DNA from: JAABQT01 sp035459025 | GTDB lineage: Bacteria > Pseudomonadota > Gammaproteobacteria > Burkholderiales > SG8-39 | Direction of reading: 5' to 3' | NCBI GenBank assembly: GCA_035459025.1 | Contig: DATHYT010000085.1 | Coordinates: 67,355-131,354 of the forward strand | DNA: 64,000 bases | Shown here: positions 26,762 to 34,742 of the stretch, piece by piece | How positions within the stretch are numbered: the stretch's first letter is position 1 | How the letters are laid out: the number at the start of each line of letters is the position of its first letter | Made by a program: the position numbers and the translations under genes | Notes under the pieces: model-generated | Seen by the model: only the letters and a program-made list of their open reading frames with translations | Databases searched by the model: none | What the model was told of the DNA's origin: nothing

Positions 26762-26766
26762 GCCCG

Positions 26767-27978
26767 ATGGGCCTCGGCTTTCTGCCCGAACTGCCGCCCG
26801 CCTTCGGCCAGCCGGCGCTGTTTGGCGCGCTGCTGCTCGCCGGGCTGCTGGGCGGCGAGCTGGCGCGGCGGCTGCTCGGGCTGCCGCGCATCACGGGGTA
26901 CGTGCTCGCCGGGGTGCTGCTCGGACCCCAGGCCTCGGGGCTGCTCGCCCCCGGCGCGCTCGGCGAGGCGCGCGTGCTGATCGACCTCTCGCTCGGGCTG
27001 ATCGTGTTCGAGCTCGGCCACCGCCTCGACGTGCAGTGGTTGCACCGCAACCGTTGGCTGTTCGTCGCCGCTATCGCCGAGAGCGCATTCTGCTTCGGCG
27101 CGGTGCTCGGGACGCTCCTCGCCTTCGGTTTCCAGCCGCTGCTCGCGGCATCCGCCGCGGCCATCGGCACCGCGACGTCGCCCGCGGTGGTGCTGCTGGT
27201 GGCGCACGAGCTGCGCGCCTCGGGCCAGGTGACCGAGAGGATGCTCCTGTTCACCGCCGTGAATTGCGTGCTCGCCTACATCGCGCTGACGCTGCTGCTG
27301 CCGTTCCTGCATCTCGAGCACGCGGTAAGCTGGCGCGAAGCCGTGCTGCACCCCCTCTACATCCTCGGCGGCTCGGCGCTGGTCGGCTCCCTTGCCAGCC
27401 TGTCGCTGCTGTGGCTCGCCGGCTGGGTCGGCAAGCGCGAGGACCGCCAGTTCATCCTGCTCATCGCGCTGGTGGTGCTGGCGGTGGGCGCCGCGCGCAG
27501 CCTCAACCTGTCGGTGGTGGTGACCCTCATCATCCTCGGCATGCTGGCGCGCAACTTCGACTACGAGCAGGTGCTGCTGCCGCTGCGCTTCGGCTACGGC
27601 GGGCAGCTGTTCTTCGTCATCCTGTTCGTGCTGACCGGCGCCAGCGTCGAGTTCACGGCGCTGCCGGGCGTGGCCGCGGCCGTGCTCGCCTTCATCGTCG
27701 CGCGCTTTGCCGGCAAGGGCCTCGCCATCCTCGTCTTCGGGCGGCTCTCGGGGGTGGGTCCGCGCAGCGCCGGGCTGCTCTCGCTTGCGCTGCTGCCGAT
27801 GTCGGGTCTGGCCGTGGTGATGGTGCTGGACACGCAGGCCCTGTACCCGGCGTTCGGCGGCGAACTGGCGGCGGTGGTGCTCACGGCGGTGGCGGTGCTC
27901 GAGATCCTCGGGCCCATCGCCACCCAGTTCGCGCTGCGCCGCGCCGGCGAGGCCGACCCGGCGGCCGGCAGCGCCTGA
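26767..27978 (+). CDS. CPA2 family cation:proton antiporter, membrane domain only
   Basis: 403 residues with about 12 helices. Typical CPA2 features: LLGLPRITGYVLAGVLLGP, then LIVFELGHRLD, and AIGTATSPAVVLLVAHEL, the unwound-helix region. There is no TrkA-N/RCK domain after the membrane part, unlike KefB/KefC, so nucleotide or glutathione gating is not built in. The ATG is 5 bases after the previous stop. It probably exchanges K+ or Na+ for protons; the ion cannot be read from the sequence. Confidence 0.85.
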   Translation: MGLGFLPELPPAFGQPALFGALLLAGLLGGELARRLLGLPRITGYVLAGVLLGPQASGLLAPGALGEARVLIDLSLGLIVFELGHRLDVQWLHRNRWLFVAAIAESAFCFGAVLGTLLAFGFQPLLAASAAAIGTATSPAVVLLVAHELRASGQVTERMLLFTAVNCVLAYIALTLLLPFLHLEHAVSWREAVLHPLYILGGSALVGSLASLSLLWLAGWVGKREDRQFILLIALVVLAVGAARSLNLSVVVTLIILGMLARNFDYEQVLLPLRFGYGGQLFFVILFVLTGASVEFTALPGVAAAVLAFIVARFAGKGLAILVFGRLSGVGPRSAGLLSLALLPMSGLAVVMVLDTQALYPAFGGELAAVVLTAVAVLEILGPIATQFALRRAGEADPAAGSA

Positions 27979-27986
27979 GGGCCGAC

Positions 27987-29123
27987 GTGGACGAGACCGA
28001 TTTCAAGGCCTCGCCGGAGCTCACCTTCGGCGTCGAGCTCGAGTTGCAGCTGGTGCAGCCGCACGACCTTGACCTGGCGCGCGACGCCGGCGAGCTGCTG
28101 GCGCGACTCGAGAAGCTGAAGCTCCCCGGGGCGGTGAAGCCCGAGATCACCGAGAGCATGATCGAGCTGAACACCTCGATCCACCGCAGCTATCCCAGCC
28201 TGGCCGCGGAGCTCGACGCCATGCGCGATGCGGTGGTGAAGGAAGCCGGCATGCTGAATCTTCGCGTGTGCGGCGGCGGCTCTCACCCGTTCCACAGCTG
28301 GAGCGAGCGGCGCGTGTTCCCCACCGAGCGCTTCCGCCACATCCTCGAGCGCTACGGCTACCTCGCCAAGCAGTTCACCGTGTTCGGCCAGCACATCCAC
28401 GTCGGCTGCGCGAGCGGCGACGACGCGGTGTACCTGGTGCACATGATGACGCGCTATGTGCCGCATTTCATCGCCCTGTCGGCCGCTTCGCCCTTCTACC
28501 AGGGCGAAGACACGTCGTTCCAGTCCTCGCGTCTCACCGCGATTAACGCCTTCCCGCTGGCCGGGCATATGCCGTTTGTCGATGACTGGGCGGAGTTCCG
28601 CGTGTACTTCGAGAAGTTGCGCGCGCTCGGCGTGGTGGAGAGCATGAAGGACTTCTACTGGGACATCCGCCCCAAGCCCGAGTACGGCACCGTCGAGATC
28701 CGCGTCTGCGACACGCCGCTCAGCGTGGCGCGCGCGGCGCAGCTCGCCGCCTACGCGCAAGCGCTCGCCAAGTGGCTTCTCGAGCAGCGCCCGCGACAGC
28801 CCAAGCGCGCCGTGTACCTGGTGAACGCCTTCAACCGCTTCGAGGCGGCGCGCTTCGGGCTGCGCGGCCAGCTCATCGACCCGTACGAGGAAGTGAAGCG
28901 CCCGCTCGCCGAGGACATCCTTGACGCGCTGGCGGGCGTCATGCCGCAGGCGGCTGCACTGGAAAGCGCCGACGCGCTGTCGGCGCTCGCCGCCGACGTG
29001 CGCCGCGGCTATTCGGACGCCGGCTGGCTGCGCGAGCGCTTCGCCGCCAACCAGTCGCTCGCGCACACGGTGCGCGAATCCACGGCGCGCTGGGCGGGCG
29101 ACAAGCCGCGCGCCAGCGGCTAG
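27987..29123 (+). CDS. GCS2-family carboxylate-amine ligase (YbdK type)
   Basis: 378 residues from GTG 27987, with GAGGG before it. ATP-dependent ligase of the glutamate-cysteine ligase 2 family. Motifs: TFGVELELQLV, PEITESMIELNTSI, FGQHIHVGC, DIRPKPEYGTVEIRVCDT. E. coli YbdK has weak gamma-glutamyl-cysteine ligase activity; the true substrate of this subfamily is mostly unknown. Its TAG stop is the first half of a TAGAAT element that may be the -10 box of the mrp-like cluster downstream. Confidence 0.87.
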   Translation: MDETDFKASPELTFGVELELQLVQPHDLDLARDAGELLARLEKLKLPGAVKPEITESMIELNTSIHRSYPSLAAELDAMRDAVVKEAGMLNLRVCGGGSHPFHSWSERRVFPTERFRHILERYGYLAKQFTVFGQHIHVGCASGDDAVYLVHMMTRYVPHFIALSAASPFYQGEDTSFQSSRLTAINAFPLAGHMPFVDDWAEFRVYFEKLRALGVVESMKDFYWDIRPKPEYGTVEIRVCDTPLSVARAAQLAAYAQALAKWLLEQRPRQPKRAVYLVNAFNRFEAARFGLRGQLIDPYEEVKRPLAEDILDALAGVMPQAAALESADALSALAADVRRGYSDAGWLRERFAANQSLAHTVRESTARWAGDKPRASG

Positions 29124-29149
29124 AATCGCGCGCTGCGGCGCACGCACCC

Positions 29150-29626
29150 ATGCTCCACTTCGCGATACTTTTCGTCCTGTTCTACGCGTTCTGGATCCTG
29201 ATGTCGGGATTCTTCACGCCGTTCCTGCTCGCGGCGGGCGCGGCGACCAGTCTGGCCGTGGTGTGGTTCGCGCACCGCATGGACCTGGCGGACCGCGAAG
29301 GCCATCCCGTGCACCTCCTGTGGTCGGCGCTCACGTACTGGCCGTGGCTCGTGCGCGAGATCCTGAAATCCGCGCTCGACGTCTCGAAGGTGATTCTCGA
29401 CCCGCAGCTGCCGGCCTCGCCGACGGTGGTGCAGTTCAAGCCGCGGCAGAAGACCGTGGTCGGCCTGGTGACCCACGCCAACTCCATCACCCTGACCCCG
29501 GGCACGCTGTCCGTCGAGGTGGGGCCCGATCGCTTCCTGGTGCACGGGCTCACGCGCGAGAGCGCCAACGCGGCGGTCGACAGCGACATGGACCGGCGCG
29601 TCGAGCGCTTCGAGCGCAGGCCATGA
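29150..29626 (+). CDS. mrpE: Mrp-type Na+/H+ antiporter subunit E
   Basis: 158 residues, two or three helices. MnhE fold: LWSALTYWPWLVREILKSALDVSKVIL, VQFKPRQKTVVGLVTHANSITLTPGTLSVEV, FLVHGLTRES. First gene of a tight ten-gene cluster. TAGAAT at 29121-29126, with GCGACA 17 bases upstream, is a candidate promoter. It overlaps mrpF by 4 bases. Confidence 0.92.
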   Translation: MLHFAILFVLFYAFWILMSGFFTPFLLAAGAATSLAVVWFAHRMDLADREGHPVHLLWSALTYWPWLVREILKSALDVSKVILDPQLPASPTVVQFKPRQKTVVGLVTHANSITLTPGTLSVEVGPDRFLVHGLTRESANAAVDSDMDRRVERFERRP

Positions 29627-29907
29627 TGTTCGCCGCCGCGGCGCTCGCGCTGCTCGTCGCGCTCGCCCTGGCGCTCGCGCGCGCGATCGCGGGCCCGACG
29701 GTGTTCGACCGCGCGCTTGCCGCCAATTCCATCGGCACGCTCGCCATGATGATCCTGGCGGTGTTCGGTTTCCTCACCGGGCGCCCCGAGTTCCTCGATC
29801 TCGCCATCCTCTACGGACTGCTCAACGTCATCGGCACGATCGCCGTGCTCAAGTTCTTCCGCTACGGCGATCTCGGCGACCCGGGCAGGCCGGAGGAAGA
29901 GCGGTGA
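29623..29907 (+). CDS. mrpF: Mrp-type antiporter subunit F
   Basis: 94 residues, three helices, from ATG 29623 (ATGATG). MnhF motifs: ARAIAGPTVFDRALAANSIG and FLDLAILYGLLNVIGTIAVLKFF. It overlaps mrpE and mrpG by 4 bases each. Short, but its family is clear. Confidence 0.92.
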   Translation: MMFAAAALALLVALALALARAIAGPTVFDRALAANSIGTLAMMILAVFGFLTGRPEFLDLAILYGLLNVIGTIAVLKFFRYGDLGDPGRPEEER

Positions 29908-30236
29908 ACGTGCTGCTCGAAGCCCTGTCCTGGGCGCTGCTCGCCGCCGGCGGCGCGTTCTGCGTCATCGGCGCGCTCGGCTTGGTGCGCCTGCACAGCT
30001 TCTTTCCGCGCACCCACGCCGCGAGCGTCATCGACTCGGCGGGCGCCGGGCTGCTGCTCGCCGGCATGCTGCTGCAGGCGGGCTGGACGCTGGTGGCGGT
30101 GAAGCTCCTGGTGATCGGGCTGCTCATCTTCTTTGCTTCGCCCACCGCGACGCACGCGCTTGCCAACGCCGCGCGCGAGCGCGGGGTGGCATACGACGAG
30201 ATGACCGAGGAGGGGGAGGCGCCATCGAAGCCCTGA
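29904..30236 (+). CDS. mrpG: Mrp-type antiporter subunit G
   Basis: 110 residues from GTG 29904. MnhG/PhaG motifs: LLAAGGAFCVIGALGLVRLHSFFPRTHAA and the helix that follows; the C-terminal tail is acidic (DEMTEEGEAPSKP). It reads over the likely start of the DUF4040 gene. Confidence 0.92.
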   Translation: MNVLLEALSWALLAAGGAFCVIGALGLVRLHSFFPRTHAASVIDSAGAGLLLAGMLLQAGWTLVAVKLLVIGLLIFFASPTATHALANAARERGVAYDEMTEEGEAPSKP

Positions 30237-30256
30237 TCATCCAGGCGCTGCTCACG

Positions 30257-30766
30257 ATGATGGCGGCGACGGTCATCGCCATCATCGCGCAGAGGAACCT
30301 GTTCTCGGTGGTGGTGCTCGCCGGCGTCTACAGCTTCCTCATGGCGACGGTGCTGGTGGCGCTCGATGCGGTGGACGTCGCCATGACCGAGGCGTCGGTG
30401 GGCGCCGGCATCTCGACGGTGCTGCTGCTCGGCGCGCTGTATTTGTGCGGCGGCGAGGAGGCCAAGCCGATGGCGCGGCCGTGGCTGCCGCTCGCGGTGA
30501 CGCTGGTGATCGTCGGCGCGCTGGTGTACGGCACCCTCGGCCTGCCGGCTTTCTCCGATCCCATGGCGCCGATCCATACGCACGTCGTGCCGCGCTACCT
30601 GGGCCAGGCGCTCGCCGAAACGGGCGTTCCCAACGTGGTGACCGCCGTGCTCGCGAGCTACCGCGGCTACGACACGCTCGGCGAAACGGTGGTGGTGTTC
30701 ACGGCGGGCATAGGCGTGATCGCGCTGCTGCGCCGCGCGCGCCGCGGCAAGGAGAAGGGCAAGTGA
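30257..30766 (+). CDS. DUF4040/MbhD plus MbhE-like protein (detached MrpA C-terminal part)
   Basis: 169 residues from ATG 30257, but that start cuts the first membrane helix in half and has no ribosome site. In the same frame, 33 bases earlier, codons beginning with ATC at 30224 (I-E-A-L-I-I-Q) complete the helix and sit just after GAGGAGGGGGAGG. I therefore suspect initiation at the ATC. Domain 1 (TEASVGAGISTVLLLGALYL) is the DUF4040/MbhD unit. The C-terminal part with ASYRGYDTLGETVVVF matches the MbhE-like end of MrpA. In this cluster these two units stand alone, without the MrpA antiporter half. It overlaps mrpB (GTGA). Confidence 0.85.
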   Translation: MMAATVIAIIAQRNLFSVVVLAGVYSFLMATVLVALDAVDVAMTEASVGAGISTVLLLGALYLCGGEEAKPMARPWLPLAVTLVIVGALVYGTLGLPAFSDPMAPIHTHVVPRYLGQALAETGVPNVVTAVLASYRGYDTLGETVVVFTAGIGVIALLRRARRGKEKGK

Positions 30767-31185
30767 GGCGCGAGCCCGTCCTGCGCGTGGTGGGCAAGCT
30801 GCTCATTCCGTACATGCTGGTGTTCGCCCTGTACGTGCAGTTCCATGGCGATTTCGGCCCGGGCGGCGGCTTCCAGGCGGGAGTGATCACGGCGGCGTCG
30901 ATCATCTTCTACGCGCTCATCTTCGGTCTGCCGGCCGCGCGGCGCGCAGTACCCGAGGCCCTGGTCGAAGCCATGGTGGCGCTCGGCGCGTTCCTGTACG
31001 TGGCGGTCGGCTTTGCCGGGCTCGCGCTCGGCGGCAACTACCTGGATTACTTCGTGCTCCACCCCAACCCGGTAGAAGGCCAGCATCGCGGCATCTTCTG
31101 GGTCGAGGTCGGCGTGCTGGTCACGGTGTCGGGCGTGATGCTGAAGATCTTCTACGTGTTCGCCGGGCGCGGCCGCGAGAGCTGA
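30763..31185 (+). CDS. mrpB: Mrp-type antiporter subunit B
   Basis: 140 residues from GTG 30763, overlapping the previous stop. MnhB motifs: LLIPYMLVFALYVQFHGDFGPGGGFQAGVI and the downstream GIFWVEVGVLVTVSGVMLKIFY. Four helices. Stable family call. Confidence 0.92.
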   Translation: MRREPVLRVVGKLLIPYMLVFALYVQFHGDFGPGGGFQAGVITAASIIFYALIFGLPAARRAVPEALVEAMVALGAFLYVAVGFAGLALGGNYLDYFVLHPNPVEGQHRGIFWVEVGVLVTVSGVMLKIFYVFAGRGRES

Positions 31186-31188
31186 AGT

Positions 31189-31557
31189 ATGTCGGCGTTC
31201 GCGAGTCACTATACCTACTGGGTCACCGTGCTGCTGATGGCCGCGGGCCTGTACATCATGATCGCGCGCGGCAACCTGGTGAAGAAGCTCATCGGGCTGT
31301 CGATCTTCCAGACCTCGGTGTACCTGCTGTACATCGCGCCCGGCAAGCTGATCGGCGGCACCGCGCCCATCCTGTCCCAGGCCTACAAGGTGTATTCGAA
31401 CCCGCTGCCGCACGTGCTGATCCTCACCGCGATCGTGGTGGGGATCGCGACGCTCGCGCTCGGCCTCGCCATCGTGGTGCGCATCCGCGAGGCCTACGGC
31501 AGCATCGAGGAAGACGAGATCGTCGCCGCGGACGCGAAGCGCGGGGACGGCGAGTGA
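31189..31557 (+). CDS. mrpC: Mrp-type antiporter subunit C (NuoK-like)
   Basis: 122 residues, three helices. NuoK/MnhC pattern: GLYIMIARGNLVKKLIGLSIFQTSVYLL, then LPHVLILTAIVVGIATLALGLAIVVRI, followed by an acidic end (SIEEDEIV). The next gene starts with GTG overlapping its stop. Confidence 0.92.
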   Translation: MSAFASHYTYWVTVLLMAAGLYIMIARGNLVKKLIGLSIFQTSVYLLYIAPGKLIGGTAPILSQAYKVYSNPLPHVLILTAIVVGIATLALGLAIVVRIREAYGSIEEDEIVAADAKRGDGE

Positions 31558-33035
31558 TCTCCGAGCACCTGCCGGCGCTGCAGGTGGTCGTGCCGCTCGC
31601 CGCGGCGCCGCTCATCGTGCTGCTGCGCCATCCGGGCATCGCCTGGGCGATCGCCGTGGCGGCGAGCGTGTTCGCGTTCGGCGCGAGCCTCGGGCTCGCT
31701 GCGGAGGTGGCGCGCAGCGGCGTCATCTCCTACGCCATGGGCAGCTGGCCGCCGCCCTGGGGCATCGAGTACCGCGTCGACGCGCTGTCGGCGTTCGTGC
31801 TGGTACTGGTATCGGCGATCGGCGCGCTGGTCGCGCCCTACGCCCTGCGCAGCGTGGCCGCGGAGGTACCGCGCGAGCAGCGCTACCTGTATTACGCGGT
31901 GCACTGCCTGTGCCTCGCGGGCCTGCTCGGCATGACGATCACCGGCGACGCCTTCAACGTGTTCGTGTTCATGGAGATCGCCTCGCTCGCGATGTACGTG
32001 CTGATCGCGCTGGGGCGCGACCGGCGCGCGCTGCTCGCCTCGTACCAGTACCTGATCCTCGGCACCATCGGCGCCACGTTCTACGTGATTGGCGTCGGGC
32101 TGCTCTACCTCGTCACCGGCACGCTCAACATCGCCGACATGGCCGAGCGCCTGCCGCAGGCCGGCGCGGCGCGGCCGGTGCTGGCCGCGCTCGCGTTCAT
32201 CACCGTCGGGCTGTCGCTCAAGCTCGCGCTGTTCCCCTTGCACCTCTGGCTCCCGAACGCCTATGCCTACGCGCCCTCCGCGGCCACCGCGCTCCTCGCC
32301 GCGACCGCCACCAAGGTCTCGGTGTACGTCCTGCTGCGCTATTACTTTTCGGTGTTCGGCGCCGGGCTGGTGGTCGAGTCCCTGCCGGTGCCGGAGATTT
32401 TGATCGGCCTGTCGATCGCCGCCATCGTCACCGCGTCGCTCGTCGCGCTGTGGCAGGCGGACTTCAAGCGCCTGCTCGCCTACTCGAGCGTGGCGCAGAT
32501 CGGGTACATCACGCTCGGCATCGGTCTCGCGACGCGCGACGGGCTGACCGCGGCGGTGGTGCACCTGTTCAACCACGGCATTACCAAAGGGGCCCTGTTC
32601 CTGCTCGTCGGCGGCATCGCGCTGCGCGCGGGTGGCGTGAATTTCGCGCGCCTGCAGGGCCTCGCGCGCGCGATGCCGCTCACCTGCCTCGGCGTGACGC
32701 TTGCCGGGCTGTCGCTCATCGGCGTGCCGGGCACGGCCGGGTTCATCAGCAAGTGGTATCTCGTGCTCGGCGCCATTGAGGCCGGGCACTGGTGGCTCGC
32801 GGGGCTGGTGGTACTCACCTCGCTGATCGCCGTGGCCTACGTCTGGCGCTTCGTCGAGGCCGCTTACCTCAGCGAGCCGGCCGCGGGCACGGCGCGCATC
32901 GCGGAGGCGCCGCTGCCGATGCTGGCGATTTCCTGGGTGCTGGTCGGTGCCTGCGTCTGGTTCGGCTTCGACACGTCCTTTACGGTCGAGGGCGCGCGCC
33001 GCGCGGCACTGCTCATGCTGGGCGGCACGCCGTGA
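31554..33035 (+). CDS. mrpD: Mrp-type proton-conducting subunit D (first antiporter-like subunit)
   Basis: 493 residues, about 14 helices, GTG start. Complex I-type proton-channel family. The TM5 glutamate is in VFVFMEIASLAMYV. The TM7 lysine is K223 in LKLALFPLHLWLPNAYA, and the next channel lysine lies in TATKVSVY. All key charged residues are present, so it should be an active antiporter module. Central lysine segment QADFKRLLAYSSVAQIG. Confidence 0.93.
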   Translation: MISEHLPALQVVVPLAAAPLIVLLRHPGIAWAIAVAASVFAFGASLGLAAEVARSGVISYAMGSWPPPWGIEYRVDALSAFVLVLVSAIGALVAPYALRSVAAEVPREQRYLYYAVHCLCLAGLLGMTITGDAFNVFVFMEIASLAMYVLIALGRDRRALLASYQYLILGTIGATFYVIGVGLLYLVTGTLNIADMAERLPQAGAARPVLAALAFITVGLSLKLALFPLHLWLPNAYAYAPSAATALLAATATKVSVYVLLRYYFSVFGAGLVVESLPVPEILIGLSIAAIVTASLVALWQADFKRLLAYSSVAQIGYITLGIGLATRDGLTAAVVHLFNHGITKGALFLLVGGIALRAGGVNFARLQGLARAMPLTCLGVTLAGLSLIGVPGTAGFISKWYLVLGAIEAGHWWLAGLVVLTSLIAVAYVWRFVEAAYLSEPAAGTARIAEAPLPMLAISWVLVGACVWFGFDTSFTVEGARRAALLMLGGTP

Positions 33036-34483
33036 CCGGCGCGCAGCTGATCGCCGCGTGCCTCGTCGTGCCCGCCGCGGGCGCGGCGGGCATTGCGCTC
33101 GCCGGACGCTGGCCGAACGCGCGCGAGACGGTGACGCTCGGCACCGCGGCGCTGCTGTTCGCGTGCGTGCTCGGCCTGCTGCCTACCGTGCTGGCGGGCG
33201 GCATTCCGCAGCTGTTCGTGCTCGAGATGCTCCCCGGCATCGCGCTCGGCTTTCGCGTCGAGCCGCTCGGGATGCTCTTCGCGCTGGTGGCCTCCGGGCT
33301 GTGGATCGTGAACTCGGTCTACTCCATCGGCTACATGCGCGGCAACGAGGAGCCGCACCAGACGCGCTTTTACGTCTGCTTCGCGCTGGCGCTCGCCGCC
33401 ACCATGGGCATCGCCCTGTCGGCAAACCTGCTGACGCTGTTCGTGTTCTACGAGATGCTGACGCTGGTCACCTGGCCGCTGGTGACGCACCACGGCGACG
33501 ACGAGGCGAGAAAGGGCGGGCGCGTGTACCTCGGCGTGCTGCTCGGCACGTCGATCGTGCTGCTGCTGCCGGCCGTGATCGCCACCTGGGCGATTGCCGG
33601 AACGCTGGAGTTCACCCCGGGCGGCATTCTCGGCGACAAGGTGTCGGGCGCCGCGCTCGGGGGGCTGCTGGCGCTGTACATGTTCGGCATTGGCAAGGCG
33701 GCGCTGATGCCGATGCACCGCTGGCTGCCGGCGGCGATGGTGGCGCCGACGCCGGTGTCGGCGCTGCTGCACGCGGTGGCGGTGGTGAAGGCGGGCGTGT
33801 TCGCGGTGGTGAAAGTCGTCGTCTACGTCTTCGGCACCGGGGCGCTCGCCGCCACCACGGCTTCCGACTGGCTGCCGACGGTCGCCGGCTTCACCGTCAT
33901 CGCCGCCTCCGTGGTCGCGCTTCGCGCCGACAATCTGAAGCGCCGCCTCGCCTACTCGACGGTGAGCCAGCTGTCCTACGTGGTGCTGGCGGCGGCGATC
34001 CTCGCGCCCCTTTCGGTGATCGGAGCGACCCTGCATATCGCCGCGCACGCCGTCGGCAAGATCACCCTGTTCTTCGCTGCCGGCGCGATCTACACCGCTG
34101 CCCACAAGACCGAAGTCAGCCAGCTCGACGGCATCGGCCGGCGCATGCCCTGGACCATGGGCGCATTTGCCGTCGGGGTGCTGTCGATGATCGGGCTGCC
34201 GCCGGCCGCCGGCTTCGTCAGCAAGTGGTACATGCTGGCGGGCGCACTCCAGGCCGAGCACTGGGTGGCGGTCGGCGTGATCGCCGCGAGCACGCTGCTC
34301 AACGCCGCCTACTTCGTGCCGATCGTGTACCGCGCGTTCTTTCGCGCGCCGCACGGCGAGCGCCACGGCGAGGCGCCGCTGCCGATGGTGCTCGCGCTCG
34401 TCGCCACCGCGCTCGCCACGCTGGCGTTGTTCTTCTTCCCGCAAGTGCCGCTCGCGCTGGCGCGCGCGCTGCCCGGAGGCTGA
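33032..34483 (+). CDS. second antiporter-like (NuoL/M/N) subunit
   Basis: 483 residues from GTG 33032. It keeps the TM5 Glu (FVFYEMLTLVTWPLVTHH), the TM7 lysine K222 (GIGKAALMPMHRWLP), and a further lysine in AVVKAGVFAVVKVV. Segment RADNLKRRLAYSTVSQLSYV is the broken-helix motif. The VAPTPVSALLHAVAVVKAG stretch is closer to NuoM/MbhH- or Hyf-like proteins than to MrpD. It presumably forms the second proton path in the complex. Confidence 0.9.
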   Translation: MTGAQLIAACLVVPAAGAAGIALAGRWPNARETVTLGTAALLFACVLGLLPTVLAGGIPQLFVLEMLPGIALGFRVEPLGMLFALVASGLWIVNSVYSIGYMRGNEEPHQTRFYVCFALALAATMGIALSANLLTLFVFYEMLTLVTWPLVTHHGDDEARKGGRVYLGVLLGTSIVLLLPAVIATWAIAGTLEFTPGGILGDKVSGAALGGLLALYMFGIGKAALMPMHRWLPAAMVAPTPVSALLHAVAVVKAGVFAVVKVVVYVFGTGALAATTASDWLPTVAGFTVIAASVVALRADNLKRRLAYSTVSQLSYVVLAAAILAPLSVIGATLHIAAHAVGKITLFFAAGAIYTAAHKTEVSQLDGIGRRMPWTMGAFAVGVLSMIGLPPAAGFVSKWYMLAGALQAEHWVAVGVIAASTLLNAAYFVPIVYRAFFRAPHGERHGEAPLPMVLALVATALATLALFFFPQVPLALARALPGG

Positions 34484-34484
34484 G

Positions 34485-34742
34485 ATGAGCGATCACTGGC
34501 TGGTACGTCCCTCCACGATCCGGCTGCTGTGGCGGGTGTTCATCGCCGTGCTCGCCCTTACCGTGATCGCGGAGTTCCTCGTCGTGCACCACCCGCACTT
34601 TGCCGTCGAGTCGGTGCCCGCGTTCGGCGCCTGGTACGGCTTTGTCGCCTGTGCCGGCATGATTCTGTTCGCCAAGGGGCTGGCGCTGTTCCTCAAGCGG
34701 CCCGACACCTACTACGAGGGCGAGGAGGGCCGCGATGCCTAG
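34485..34742 (+). CDS. small two-helix membrane protein of the Mrp-like cluster
   Basis: 85 residues. Two membrane helices (about 14-33 and 45-65) separated by a short periplasmic loop (HHPHFAVESVPAFGAWYG), with a charged C terminus. It follows the previous stop directly and overlaps the next gene by 8 bases, so it is almost certainly part of the complex or its assembly. I do not recognise a named family. Confidence 0.75.
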   Translation: MSDHWLVRPSTIRLLWRVFIAVLALTVIAEFLVVHHPHFAVESVPAFGAWYGFVACAGMILFAKGLALFLKRPDTYYEGEEGRDA

